A stretch of DNA of 64,000 nucleotides from Fragilariopsis cylindrus CCMP1102. Taxonomy: Eukaryota > Bacillariophyta > Bacillariophyceae > Bacillariales > Bacillariaceae. Shown one piece after another: positions 23,500-35,044 of this stretch (position 1 is its first letter; each line of letters begins with the position of its first letter). The notes under the pieces are model-generated. The model saw nothing but the letters and a program-made list of their open reading frames with translations. It had not been told where the DNA came from and did not search any database. Both the position numbers and the translations under genes were made by a program. The DNA lies in NCBI GenBank assembly GCA_900095095.1, contig FMBT01000411.1:1-64000 (forward strand), in the 5' to 3' direction.

Positions 23500-24826
23500 A
23501 TGAACTTATCCACCGCCACACGTAGACTTCTATTGGCTTCGCCATTATTCGCAGCCTCCAACAATGTTGCGGCATTTAGCAGTCGTAAACATCTTCCATC
23601 GGCAGTTTCTGCTTTCGGAGGTCATCGTGCATTGAAAACGACCGACGACGACGACGGCGACAACACGTGCTTTCACATCTTCGTCACCACTTCATATGGC
23701 TAATGTTCCAAAACTTAGTGACCCTCAATCGGAATTGCTAGATAAAGTTGATGTATTTATCTTTGATTGTGATGGTGTTATCTGGAGGGTACGTATGATA
23801 TATGATCTATTGTAATTTTCAGTTAGGGAGAGAATAGTACCAGTATTGTATAATAATTAGTAATTGAGCAATGCACGCAGCTGCCTATTTTTTTAAATTA
23901 TTCTGATCGAAAACTACTTTTTCCTTTGTCTGTTGACTGACGCTTTGTGTGCAAATCCATTAAAAAAATGCCGTACAATAATAATAATATTGTTTATGTA
24001 ATATCAGGGTGATTCGCTGATTGATGGAATTGCTGAAACACTTGAAAGACTTCGTAAGGCTGGAAAGAAAATGTTCTTTGTTACTAATAATTCTACAAAA
24101 TCTCGAGCAGGATATAAAAAGAAATTTGATGGCTTAGGATTAACAGACGTCCCAGCAGAAGAAATTTTTTCATCGTCATTCGCGGCGGCGGCATATTTAG
24201 AACAATCGAACTTTCCAATAGATGGTAGTAAAAAGGTTTATGTAATAGGTGAGGTTGGTATCGGTGAAGAACTTGATTTGATTGGTATTTCACATCTTGG
24301 CGGACCAGCAGATAATGACAAGGTTGCTAATATGGGATCTGGTGGTCGATTAGAAGTCGATCCGGATGTTGGTGCTGTTATTGTTGGATTTGATCGTGAT
24401 GTTAACTACTATAAGATTCAATATGCACAACTTTGTATCAATGAAGGTGATGCTGAATTCATTGCAACAAATCTTGATGCTGTTACACACTTAACAGATG
24501 CACAAGAATGGGCCGGGAATGGTAGTATGGTTGGTGCAATCCGAGGGTGTACTGGACAGGAACCAACGGTAGTTGGAAAGCCAAGTCCATTAATGATTGA
24601 ATATTTAGAATCTAAATATGGAATGGACCGTAGTCGGATATGCATGGTCGGAGATCGACTTGATACAGATGTTCTATTTGGAACTGATAACGGACTTAAG
24701 AGCTTGTTAGTGTTGAGTGGTGTCACATCAGAAGAGAAGTTATTAAGTCCTGATAATTCTATCACACCAGATTTTTACGCTGATGATATCAATGCATTCT
24801 TTGCGTCAGAAACGGCAACAGTGTAA
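23500..24826 (+). CDS. PGP: Phosphoglycolate phosphatase-like HAD enzyme, probable plastid form
   Basis: HAD-IIA phosphatase of the PGP/4-nitrophenylphosphatase group, ~368 residues. In algae this family removes phosphate from 2-phosphoglycolate, the first step of photorespiration. Exons 23500-23788 and 24008-24826 (GTACGT...TCAG, phase 0). Motif I is FIFDCDGVIWRGDSLIDG with the nucleophile and acid/base aspartates; motif II is MFFVTNNSTKSRAGY; GKPSPLMIEYL and MVGDRLDTDVLFG supply the lysine and the metal-binding aspartates. The N-terminus (RRLLLASPLFAASNNVAAFSSRK) is a signal segment ending in an ASAF-like site with Phe, indicating plastid targeting. One frame break at ~23641-23645 behaves as an extra C (or two missing bases), the opposite sign to most breaks here; removing it gives a clean TTTTTATTRAF linker. 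Substrate specificity is inferred from family. Confidence 0.88.
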
Positions 24827-25356
24827 AGAATCAAACCTAAAATCACGGAGCGACAAGTTTTTTCTTTCTTTTGGCCCCACAGCGCCGATGAAACGATTGT
24901 TTCTTTATTAGAGAATAATATTTTACTATATGGCAATCCTCCTCGTATTCTATTTGTCAAGCATCCATGCACTGACTTTCTAGCTAAATAGACACTTATA
25001 GTTGTGATTTCGATGGACGTGCTGCGTTGTATATGCCCTAGTTTTTACCGGGCAGTTTTGATATGCATGTCCGATATTGTGATGTTCTGTCTTGGGTGAA
25101 GGACGTCGTCATTTGACAACATTTTGATCTTGGTTTGAAGGTACTGTAGGCAGCGATCTTAAATTGAAAGAGAAACAACAAAGGAAGTCACATTGATTAA
25201 GACGTCGATCCACAAACACGTACACAAACGATTCCAGATATTGTTGCAGAAACTAAATTACTATTTTCATACAAGTTTACGGTATATTCTACTTGAATAT
25301 ATTTTAACAATGTTGGATTAGTAAAGCTACAGTCGTAGTAGTTAGCATTTCATTAT
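24827..25356. other. Intergenic, convergent 3' regions
   Basis: This lies between the ends of the phosphatase (+) and pyruvate kinase (-). No gene or repeat seen. Confidence 0.5.
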
Positions 25357-27128
25357 CTAGGCGTATTGGATTCTCATGGTGTTGGTAGATCCAACAATCT
25401 TGTTGCTTCCTTGAACGATGACAACGGCATCCCCGGCCTTTAAAACACCAGCAGTCGTGTATCCTTCGATGCAAGAATTTACAGAAACGTCAGTAACTTC
25501 AACAGAAGGAATAAGGACAGACTTACATCCCTTCATGTATCCGTACGCTTGACGTGCAACTTGAGGGCATGTGGTCAAAACAGTAACGTGACGACCAGAT
25601 CGGAATTTAGCAATCTGTTGTGCGGTGGCACCACTTTCTGAACAAACAATAATTGCCTTGGCGTTGATATCAATAGCGGTCTTGACAGCAGAGGAAGCAA
25701 TGGATTCACTGATACTGAGACTTCCGAATTTTTCAATTGTTGAATTACGGATGGCAGAATATAGTGTATCGTTGTTCACGGCAGATTCGGCTTCCACACA
25801 GGTTTCAGCCATGATAGTCACGGCAGCTTTTGGATAATCTCCATTGGCGGTTTCACCGGAAAGCATAACGGCATCTGTTCCATCCAAAACAGCATTGGCA
25901 ACATCCGAACATTCGGCACGGGTAGGACGAGGATTGGTAATCATACTCTCGAGCATTTGTGTGGCGGTCACGACCGGCTTTCCAACAATGTTCGCTTTTC
26001 GGATCATCATCTTTTGTGCCAGGAACACTTTCTCTGGTGGGATTTCCATACCAAGATCACCACGGGCGACCATCACACCATCGGTCACTTCTAGAATCTC
26101 GTCATAATTTTCAAGACCTTCTTGATTTTCAATCTTCGAAATAATCTTAATTCCTTGATTCTCAGGACCTAAGATCTCACGGATTTTGAGAATATCACTG
26201 GCCTTCCGGACAAAGGAGGCAGCGATGAAATCAATTTTATTTGGAATACCCCATTCCACAATATCTTGGATGTCCTTTTCGGTGAGGGTGGGAAGATTCA
26301 CAACCACACCGGGTAAGTTCATGTTCTTCCGTTCACCCAGTGTGGCATTGTTTTCGATACGGCAGGTCACTTCTCCAGCGGCGGCGTCACATGATTTGAC
26401 GACCAAGACCAAAGAACCATCAGCGACCAAAATGGATTGTCCAGGTTTGACCGATGTTGCTAATTCCGGGTAGGAGCATGCAAGTTTGGCAGCACTTCCC
26501 TTGAAGGCGTAATCAGCAGTTAAGACAAGATCTTCTCCCTTGACAAGAGTAATTTTGTTACCCTCCGCGAAGAAACCAGTACGGATTTCTGGTCCCTTAG
26601 TATCGAGCAAGACACCTGTGTTTCGATTGATTCGAGGATGGAAGGAAGAAACAGTTTTTTTTGAAGTTGGTGAGTACATGTAAAGAATGTTAATGCAACA
26701 AGATACGATAGCTATCCCGACAACACGCCAATTTATGATTTAAAAAAATCTACGACGACAACATCATATTTTCGTTACTCGACGCTGTAAATATTGCTAC
26801 TGTATGTCATTTTGTCGTTACTTTTTATTGTATTCTGCTCATTTCTATTTTTTTTTGGGAACGTACCAACTTGTTTTCCAGTATTTGCCATCGCCTCACG
26901 AAGACGATCCAGACAGGCCTTGTGTCCTGCATGGTCACCATGAGAGAAATTGAATCGCGCACAATTCAAACCAGCATTAATCAATGTTTCCAATTGTGGT
27001 ACAGTCCAACAGGCTGGCCCTAATGTACAAAAAATCTTCGTTTGTCTCTTTTCGACATCGGTCTTGTTGAAGATCATATCCAGTTCGATGTTACCACCGG
27101 CGAGTTCTGGTCCTTGAATCATTACCAT
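25357..27128 (-). CDS. PYK: Pyruvate kinase
   Basis: Glycolytic enzyme converting phosphoenolpyruvate and ADP to pyruvate and ATP, 506 residues, intact. Exon 1 is 27128-26867 and exon 2 is 26615-25357, with a 251-bp GTACGT...ACAG intron (phase 1) that joins GKQV to GVLLDTKGPEIRTGFF. KIFCTLGPACW and LNCARFNFSHGDH form the start of the barrel; SKIENQEGLENYDEIL and DGVMVARGDLGMEIPPEKV carry the catalytic lysine and metal ligands; KPVVTATQMLESM and DGTDAVMLSGETANGDYP follow. There is no presequence, so it should be cytosolic. The length is usual for the family. The start at MVMIQGPELAGG is the first ATG of exon 1. Confidence 0.97.
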
Positions 27129-27977
27129 CTTGGAATATATTTTTTATTTGATTATTAGTTAGTTGAAAAGGAAAGGGGTAACTGAGTAAAATTAAAATTA
27201 TGAATACCGCAACTGTAATAGATTCGATTCAAGCAATGACTGTATCGAAGTGCCGAGAATTCACATAAATCCATCATTGTTATTAAAACAGCTTTGCGCA
27301 CCAACCAAATCTTTTGTTTTTGTTCAATTGAAATTGTTGCAGGCAGTTTATCAAAAACGTGGCGCGCGCATATAAACTACACGTTTGCACGATGCCGGTA
27401 CTTTATGTGACAAGGCCACAGTCGTGGCCTTGTTTCTTTTTATGTTTTTATGTACAACTACAATGTACGACTAGTATGCACATACTTATACTGCAAACAT
27501 GTGTCTCGGCGGCGGGTGAGTGAGGAGTGATCGAGATTTGAGATTGCTTATGTCGCTTTTCAACAGATTGCGTTGTTGTCGTCGTCTTTCAACTTGATGG
27601 GACTTCGGATTTTAGTAGGGGTTCATTCGATTCGCTAGTTTCACAGCAACACGACTGCTAACAAAGCAACATCCACTACTGTATCAAAGGAATAAATGAA
27701 CAGTGTATCTAAACAGCCAAACAAGTAAAAATCTTACAGCATTGCTCGCCTGCTCAACAGAAGACGCTATTATTAGCTCTCTCATTTTGAACGATATACT
27801 CTTTCGAGGGCTTGAGTTACTAGTAGGAAGTAGCACTATCAGATTCGTCGATCATTATTAGCTTCGTTGCATAATTCGTGACGAACATCGAACGAACGAA
27901 CGAACGAACGAACGAACGAACGAACGAACGAACGAACAAAGCCAAACAAAAACAAAAACAGAAAGAAGTTATATACA
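27129..27977. other. Divergent promoter region
   Basis: This lies between pyruvate kinase (-) and the translocase-like gene (+). A short inverted repeat around GCCACAGTCGTGGC is at ~27415-27429. A tetranucleotide array sits at the far end (separate entry). No gene seen. Confidence 0.45.
27889..27937 (+). repeat. (CGAA)n microsatellite
   Basis: About twelve perfect copies of a CGAA tetranucleotide ~40 bp before the start codon of the translocase-like gene, so probably inside its 5' leader. Confidence 0.9.
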
Positions 27978-30900
27978 ATGTCGGCAGCTTGTAGTAGTAA
28001 TACTAATGTTGGAGACGATTCGGAGGATGAGGAAGGAAAAGACCTTATTTCCTTGTCCAATTCATCCCTTAGTACAAATCCTACACCAGAAAATCCTCTG
28101 TATGGGAAGGGCAATATTAATCACGGAACAATCGATAATCACGAATCAATCGATACTCCAACAACGATATTATCGCAACAAGAACATGAACAACATGCTT
28201 TATTACCATCATCAGGAGAAGAAGAAGAAACAGATCATCCTTTCACGGTGAAGCAAATCAAAAAAGAAATCGAGAAAATAGAAGATGAAAACAATAACAA
28301 GATAATTAGAAAAGGAATACTAGCTGATGATGATGATGGTGATGATGAAGATGAAGAAGAGAAAAAAATCCCGCTGATAATAACAAAAGATAATGATATT
28401 AGTAACAGTCGCAGCAGCAGCAACAACGATAACGATAACAACAAAACCAGTCCTAATGCTATTTCTGGCTTGCACGAAGATTTTCACAAGTCACCAGAAC
28501 CTATCATAAAACCAAAGCAACAACAACAACAACAATCTAAGTCGGACGAAGAAGTAGTAGTAGTAGCAGCAGCAGCAACAGCAGCAGAGGAAGAAGCTCA
28601 TCAACATCATTTGCTCACCAAGATCGAATCTATAATGATAGTATGGAGTTTCAGAAAAAACAATGTACCACTAGCAGACAGAGAAGGTGGTAACAGCAAC
28701 ATAGATGAGGACGTACCACCACGTGCAGTAGGTTCAAGTCCAGATCAAAATATCCAGGTCCAATCATTGGTACGATAACAGCAACAACACCAATTGATTC
28801 GAGTGACAACAACAACAACAACAACAACAACAACGATATACCATTCAGCTACAATCCGTCTACTACTACTACTACTACTACTAGTGCTAGTACTGTCGGT
28901 AGTCTCCTCCGCTGTAGTAGTAGTAGAGATGGCATAGCAAGTACTGGTGGGAGTGGATTGGGATATAGTTTGTGTCCCTCTCCTCCTTCGGTAAACAATA
29001 CAAATGCCAACATCACCAACACCCACAAAATTTGGCTTTACCTACAATCATCATTATTAGATGATGACGATGATGATGATGAAAATGATGATAATAACGA
29101 TAATCACGATGATGAGTCATCTTCCTCTACAAGTAGTAATACATTATTTTTCATTCCACAATATACCTATACAAAAATTGCATATGCAATATCAAAACGT
29201 ATATTTGATGATGCGAATGATGATTTTGCTGTGGCGACATGGTTAGGATTTTGGGCCTACCTGAATGTTACTTGTGCAAATTATGTCTTAAAACCAATCA
29301 CCGATGCTGTTGTCTTACAGGTGGTGTCCAATATATGCCACAATTATCCTTAGCATCCTCGGTGTTAGCATTCTTATCCAGTGTACCAATTGGTTGGTTA
29401 TTTGAAGCACCGGAACCAAGTCGGCGGAAAGTATTTAAAAAAATGGGGATGACACGTGGTGAAACACAAGGTACCAGTTTAGCATTATTTTATCGTTTTT
29501 TTGCCTTATCTGTATTAAGTTACGCGGTGGATTTCAAATTGTGTATGTATTACAAAATTATGGTATACTGGAATGGATATTTGGTGCTCATAATAATGAC
29601 CAGAATAATAATAGTACCGTGGATGACGTAGCAAACACGAACTACTTCACGTACGAGACAGCACAAAACTGGTTGGTACACTTTGGAATTTATTGAAGAA
29701 ATGGGGACAATTTATGTATATTGCCTTCTTTTTAGTTGTACATTTAATGAAATTGCATTCTACATCCCTTATTTGGGGTGTAACAACAGAAGCTATGGAA
29801 TATGAAGAAATTGCAAGAAAGCAACACGAATCTCGATCATCGTATAAGAATACTAATAATAATAATAATAATACGAAACCAAAGATAATAAAGACTAGAT
29901 TGCAAAGATTGGCTCATATTCAATTTGGTGGAACATTAGGTGGAATTGGGGGAAGGTACGTATATTCCACTTGTTGAAAGAGGTAAAGGTGCATCCACTT
30001 AACTTAAAACCAATTCTCACCTTTTTTCTTTAATCGTTAAATTCTCCTCTTTTTCCTTCTTTGCGCTGGTGGGATGATGATTTCTTACCATGGTATGGTA
30101 GTATTCTAGCATCTTCCTTAGCGAAAATACTTGATCTACCTGGATTGTTGGTCTTATCGGCTTGTTTGTTAGAACTTTCAGCACAATTATCAATTGAATT
30201 AGGACGAATAATGCAAAAACATTGGGAGGAACAACAGATATTTAAATCATGCCAAGATCTGGCTAGTTTAGATCATAGTATGAAACGATCAGCTTCTTCT
30301 GGGTCAATGAAGCGAGTCGCGTCTGGGAATAGTCTATATGCATCACAGCAAGCACAGAATATGCAACGAGTTACATCTGGTAATTCCATTCACTCTGCCA
30401 GAGCTTCGAGCGGATCATCATCAGGTGATCTATCCTTTATGAACCAAATGAACGAACAGGAAGTAGTCAAAAAACGAGAACTACCTCCTGTTCCTCCTGT
30501 CGAAGTTATCGATGATAACACATTCACACAAAGATTATTAAGGGGTGCTACTACTATTTTGAAATCACGACTCTTGATGACCATCTTTACATATAACGCA
30601 CTATTTGCTAGCACGACCGTACTGCTCAGTTTTCAACGTGCCGCACTCGTTTCTAATCGTAACGCGAGTACAACTGTCAGTGCCGATACAGCATTTTTGG
30701 CTAATATTAACATGGCAAGTTCGATCGCTGTCTTTGCGGTGCAATCAAGTCGACTTGGGGCTTACGTAACTGAAAAATGTGGTACACGTGGTAGTCTTGC
30801 CCTTATGCCTTTCATCCGATTGGTATGTCTAATTGGTCTTTGCTGGTGGCATCGATCAACGAACGGAGAGCCACCGAATCTAATACTGTTCTTGGTGTTA

Positions 30901-31245
30901 GATGAATTCACCAGAGTCATTAACTTGGCTATTGCTAAACCTGTCCGTGAATCATTGTGGAGTGATCTAAACAACGAGGCCCGATATGAGGCCAAACCGA
31001 TTATTGATGTTTTGGCTAATCGATGGGGTGCAGGAAGTGCCTCATTTTGTGTTTCCGTCGTCAGTCGTCTACTCCTGTTCCTGGGACAGACTAGTACCTT
31101 CAATGAAAAGGGGGATCCCAGTATATTAGGTCTTCCACCAGTCCTACTTTTAGGCTTGATCGTTTCTGCATGGTGGTTGGGAGTGAGCTTGGATCTTGGT
31201 CAATTACGTGCACGGATTGATTTAGAGTTGAAGAAACATCGATAA
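27978..31245 (+). CDS. ATP/ADP translocase (NTT/TLC)-like membrane carrier with long acidic N-terminus
   Basis: About 1,053 residues over five open pieces. The first ~390 residues are disordered and acidic with Asn, Gln, Asp, Thr and Ser runs. The membrane part begins near DFAVATWLGFWAYLNVTCAN and includes NYVLKPITDAVVLQGGVQYM and LSSVPIGWLFEAPEPSRRKV. The segment KPVRESLWSDLNNEARYEAK followed by PIIDVLANRWGAG corresponds to the signature of the bacterial/plastid ATP:ADP antiporter family (PxRexLy...eYkaKxfiDt..R.G). A Ser-rich loop (~30280-30440) separates two halves. Four breaks, each missing one base: ~28760, 29318-29321, 29532-29534 and ~29687. An intron runs from 29956 (GTACGT) to 30065; its acceptor reads GCG, which would be GCAG with one A restored. 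With the four breaks restored the total divides by three. The transported substrate is unknown. Confidence 0.78.
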
Positions 31246-31823
31246 AAAAGAAAAACAACAGCAGAAATATGCTATGGACAATACCCCTCTCGCGCCCTAG
31301 TGGTGCTGTAAGTAGTCGTAACTTCAATTTTATATTCGAAGAATTAGATAGAAGAATTTTGAATAGTTATTTAGAACACAAGATTTTTGATAGACATGCA
31401 TGCGGCAATGATTTTCTCTACTTGACGACAATTTGTTGCATATACTTGGGTAGTTGTAGTAGTAGTAGTAGTAGTAGTACTGTAGTAGAATGAATGAACG
31501 AATTGACAAATATAGAGGTAATGTTGTTATGAAATCTCGAAAAATTCACTTAAAATTAGGACTATTTACGGCAAAGTTTGCTTCTCACTACCGTAAGAGA
31601 TAGCACGCGGATTTTATCGCCGGATTAGTGACTTATACATCCGTGACTTAAAATTTGAACCAAGGTGGCATCACCAATCACCAATCAGAAACAACAACGA
31701 TCAAATTCAAAGTTGATGACCTTACTTCTAATAGCCGTACAATTATTGTACGACAAAGAACGACAAGAATCAAACTTATATTGCTTAGAAGTATTTCATT
31801 ATTGCTAAGTCTTCTCGCCAATA
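31246..31823. other. Intergenic with GTA triplet run
   Basis: This lies between the carrier and the phosphoesterase, same strand. A (GTA)n run at ~31452-31488 is the only repeat. The open stretch at 31655-32029 is the out-of-frame overlap of the next gene's start. Confidence 0.45.
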
Positions 31824-33344
31824 ATGATGATATCGACATCGATATTAGCAGCATCATCATCGGCCATGCTGCTATTAATAGTAGTAGTAGTAGTATTAGT
31901 TTCATCAGTTCTACTTCTAAATGTCTCGGCCGCATCAACAACATCGTCACCAACATCGCCATCATCATCATCATCATCATCATTGCAAGAATTATCATCC
32001 AGTTTGACATCTATCTACTTTATTGGTGATATTCATGGTGATGTTGGATGTGCAAAGGAATGGGTAAAGAAAACAAATTTAATTAATATAACTTCAACAC
32101 CGTATACATGGATTGGTAATAATCAATCAAATGAGGCAATTGTCTTTATGGGTGATTATGTTGATAAAGGATCAACATCCTCATCTGCACTATTATTTGT
32201 AAAAGAACTTCAAACAACGTTCCCTGATAACGTTGTTACAATATTAGGTAATCATGATTTTTTTCTGATGATGGATACAGCACTGCAATATAACGACAAC
32301 GATGAGCATCATCCTCTTGGACATCCACATCATGATTATACATATGCATTTATGCATCCAGAAGAATATATTGAAAGCAATTTTACAAAAAATCGTGACG
32401 ATGATGAAGAAATATTAGATTATATATTATCAGGATTATCCTACGTCTATGATCATAATTTAGTTAATTCATTGCATATGTGTGCACCAAATTGTATTGG
32501 TATTGGTAATGATGACGCTGTTCACAATATGTTTGATATAATTCCACCATTTAATACTAATCATACACTTAAGGAACGTGTCCTGGAGAGATTAGAAACA
32601 TGGAGAAATGAATATGCATATGGATTATATGATTCAGATATACTACAATGGATGACACAACAACCTATTGTGGCTGTAGTTGGGGATGCATTAATCGTTC
32701 ATGGTGGTGTATCTGCGACAATTATAACATATTTAGATTCATTACAAACGCGTACTACCCTGGAAGATTTTATGCAAGAAGTTGTTAATAATCGATTGAA
32801 TGCATTCTTTCAGAAACAATTTGAACGAAAGGACAACAATGGACCAAATCAAATTGAATCATATTTATTTAGTGAGAGTGATATACCATTTGAATTGGTG
32901 TTAGACTTTATCCAACATCGAGGATATTTTCATCAATCGGACGGATGTAAGGATGTTAATACTGTATTAGATACATTATCACAGGATACCGATCGAAAAA
33001 TCAATCGTGTTGTTGTTGGACATACACCACAGCAATATGCAACAGAATTATGTGACGGTAAATTACTTGCAACTGATTCATCTTTAAGTCGATCATTTCG
33101 TACATATGGGAATATGTATTGTCCATTAAATTTGACATCGAGTACAAGTAGTAGTAGTAGCAGTAGCAGTAAAACATATTGTGGTGATACTATGAAAGAA
33201 ACATGTGAAGGATCAATTTCATTATTAACTCGTACATCAGTAAATAGAAAATGGCCAACACATGTACGACAATATCAATCGCATGAATTACCTATTTTCA
33301 TTAACAGTCATGAAGATGACGAATATTCAAACGACGAATTATAA
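31824..33344 (+). CDS. Calcineurin-like phosphoesterase, membrane-anchored or secreted
   Basis: Metallophosphatase of the PPP/Shewanella-like or diadenosine tetraphosphatase type, 506 residues, intact. An N-terminal hydrophobic segment (AMLLLIVVVVVLVSSVLLL) is a signal peptide or anchor, then a Ser/Thr linker. Metal-binding motifs appear in order: FIGDIHGDVGC, FMGDYVDKGS, TILGNHDFF, LIVHGGVSA and VVVGHTPQQYA, which together supply the dinuclear metal site. A long insertion with an acidic and His-rich stretch (EHHPLGHPHHD) follows the GNHD motif. A Ser run near the C-terminus is followed by several Cys (MYCPLN, TYCGD, ETCEG) suited to disulphides in a lumenal or extracellular place. Start chosen at the first ATG of the frame, directly before the hydrophobic segment. 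Substrate unknown. Confidence 0.87.
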   Translation: MMISTSILAASSSAMLLLIVVVVVLVSSVLLLNVSAASTTSSPTSPSSSSSSSLQELSSSLTSIYFIGDIHGDVGCAKEWVKKTNLINITSTPYTWIGNNQSNEAIVFMGDYVDKGSTSSSALLFVKELQTTFPDNVVTILGNHDFFLMMDTALQYNDNDEHHPLGHPHHDYTYAFMHPEEYIESNFTKNRDDDEEILDYILSGLSYVYDHNLVNSLHMCAPNCIGIGNDDAVHNMFDIIPPFNTNHTLKERVLERLETWRNEYAYGLYDSDILQWMTQQPIVAVVGDALIVHGGVSATIITYLDSLQTRTTLEDFMQEVVNNRLNAFFQKQFERKDNNGPNQIESYLFSESDIPFELVLDFIQHRGYFHQSDGCKDVNTVLDTLSQDTDRKINRVVVGHTPQQYATELCDGKLLATDSSLSRSFRTYGNMYCPLNLTSSTSSSSSSSSKTYCGDTMKETCEGSISLLTRTSVNRKWPTHVRQYQSHELPIFINSHEDDEYSNDEL

Positions 33345-33690
33345 TGGATGTGCCAAGTGCGTTTGCGGGGTCTCGTCAAAGAAATAAATACTAATAATAA
33401 ATCTTAAACCCCTCCTGTTGTTACTTCTTTATCCGAACGAAGAAATATGTTGGATTGTATCAAATTAAAATGTATCTACCGTGAACGGCTTCATTTTACT
33501 AGGAGCTAGTTGTCGCTGGCATGCAACCAGTACATAAAACACTGTTAAAGCCAATTTGCTATTTTTTTGGGCTTTTTTCCGAGAAGTAAATTTTCGAGCA
33601 ACCTAAGGAAGAAAGATTTTGTAAAATGTGTCGGGAGGAGTTGTAGTACAGATGCAGTGGTTGATTTTCGTATCGTTTTATCGCCCATTA
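33345..33690. other. Intergenic, convergent 3' regions
   Basis: This lies between the phosphoesterase (+) and the twin-CX9C gene (-). Nothing recognised. Confidence 0.45.
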
Positions 33691-34044
33691 TTAATGCATA
33701 ACACAATCTAAAAAACATTGTAACTCCTGACCACAGTGTTTTCGACCATTGAAATTTCCAGTTCCCATCACCGAACTGTGACACTTTGTATAGAATTTTT
33801 CAACATTGCTGCAGCCGTTGTTATTAATATTTGGAATGTTATTTGAATCAGTCGTCATTCGTCGTGTGCTCATCATCTGTTTGCTTTGGCATCGTAAAAG
33901 ATCCAAAAGAATATTATTTTGTTCTGATCCAATCGCCTCAAGATCGATCTTTTTTTTTCGTTTGATTAGTTTTAGATACTTATCACATTTTTCATCAGTT
34001 GTAGCATTTAGATTTTTGTGTATAGTCGAACCTTCTATCTTCAT
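33691..34044 (-). CDS. Twin-CX9C (CHCH-like) small protein
   Basis: An intact 117-residue frame with a C-terminal pair of CX9C motifs: C-SNVEKFYTK-C and, after ~15 residues, C-GQELQCFLD-C. This spacing is the hallmark of proteins oxidised by Mia40/Erv1 in the mitochondrial intermembrane space. The first motif, with an aromatic-x-Lys before the second Cys, resembles CMC1-type cytochrome oxidase assembly factors. The N-terminal half is basic (DKYLKLIKRKKKIDLEAIG) and has no targeting sequence, as usual for this class. Alternative: an unrelated small Cys-rich protein, since only the spacing is diagnostic. An inverted-repeat element begins ~75 bp upstream of the start. Confidence 0.6.
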   Translation of the reverse strand: MKIEGSTIHKNLNATTDEKCDKYLKLIKRKKKIDLEAIGSEQNNILLDLLRCQSKQMMSTRRMTTDSNNIPNINNNGCSNVEKFYTKCHSSVMGTGNFNGRKHCGQELQCFLDCVMH

Positions 34045-34117
34045 CTTCCTGTGAATTTGTGTTGTTGCCTAAAAGTACATGATGACAGTCCCTCAATTTG
34101 AGTATATTCTTTTATGT

Positions 34118-34734
34118 GATTCTACGCGCGTTGGAAACTGGGAATCGGTGGAAACTGGAAATTTATTTTGGAAAACTGAGAATTTATTTTTTTGAACTAG
34201 CAAATGCGCACATTTTACTGTTCCATTTTATTTAGTTTACTGATCCATTTTATCTCATTTTTCAAAATTTGTACCAGTGGCAATGGGCTAATAAATCAAC
34301 AAATATAAGGTTTCTAAAAAAACTGCAGATATAGATAGATAGCTCTTAAAATTTTGAACTAGATGAAGTATTTAAAGTAAAATGTTCCCTGTCATAATGG
34401 AAAATAATCTACCGGTGAGTAAGTAGTATTTTTGGCCAAAATTGCTAGTGTTTTTCACTAGTTAAATCATGTTAATTCAGCCTCTACTAAATCTCTACTA
34501 AATCAATATCAGTACCCTCCTGAAACAAAAATAAGTCAAAGTAACTAGACTATGTTCTTCCTTATATGTAATAGAATAGATTGTTACATTACTATTAACA
34601 CTTTTGAGCATGCTGTCTTTGATTTATCAGACACTCCATACAGTAGTACTTTTCCTCATAAATTCACATTTCATTGCGTATTTGCTAGAAAAAAATTAAA
34701 CTGGGAATTCCCAGTTTCCACCGCGCGTAGGATT
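34118..34734. mobile_element. MITE-like element with terminal inverted repeats
   Basis: The ends 34122-34145 and 34730-34707 are inverted copies of each other, matching at 23 of 24 bases (start CTACGCGCG, then TGGAAACTGGGAAT). The four bases outside are GATT on both sides (34118-34121 and 34731-34734), a target-site duplication. The interior (~560 bp) is AT-rich with no coding sequence, and a partial extra copy of the end motif (GGTGGAAACTGG) lies just inside the left end. This is the structure of a non-autonomous DNA transposon. I cannot assign a superfamily from a 4-bp duplication alone. Confidence 0.78.
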
Positions 34735-35044
34735 ATGGAACAATAAAAAATAATTCAATTTGAATTAAAATGGGATTCGTTTAGTCACGAATCAACGAAA
34801 TTTTATAATCAAAAAGAATCAGTAAATCTGTATCATGGACTGAACAGAATTTTCAAAATGACAAAAAAAACATTGTCACGGATTCTGAAATTTATTACGG
34901 TACTATTCTTGTGCCTTTGTAAGCCTATCGGCCAATAGACGCTAGAGCTTCAATCAGTAGTCACACAGGCCAATACACGCTAGAGTTTCAATAAGTAGTT
35001 GCACATAAACAACTTCACAAAAAGTTACCGAGGTTCCGTTTTGC
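34735..35044. other. Intergenic with short direct repeat
   Basis: About 310 bp between the MITE-like element and the next gene. The phrase GGCCAATA(G/C)ACGCTAGAG(C/T)TTCAAT occurs twice (~34930 and ~34970), ~40 bp apart, perhaps a small tandem duplication in the promoter. Confidence 0.45.

Noticed and set aside
18309-27128. Metabolic gene cluster (ACS, PGP, PYK)
   Set aside because: The genes are on both strands with unrelated genes between them and no shared repeats; proximity is probably chance.
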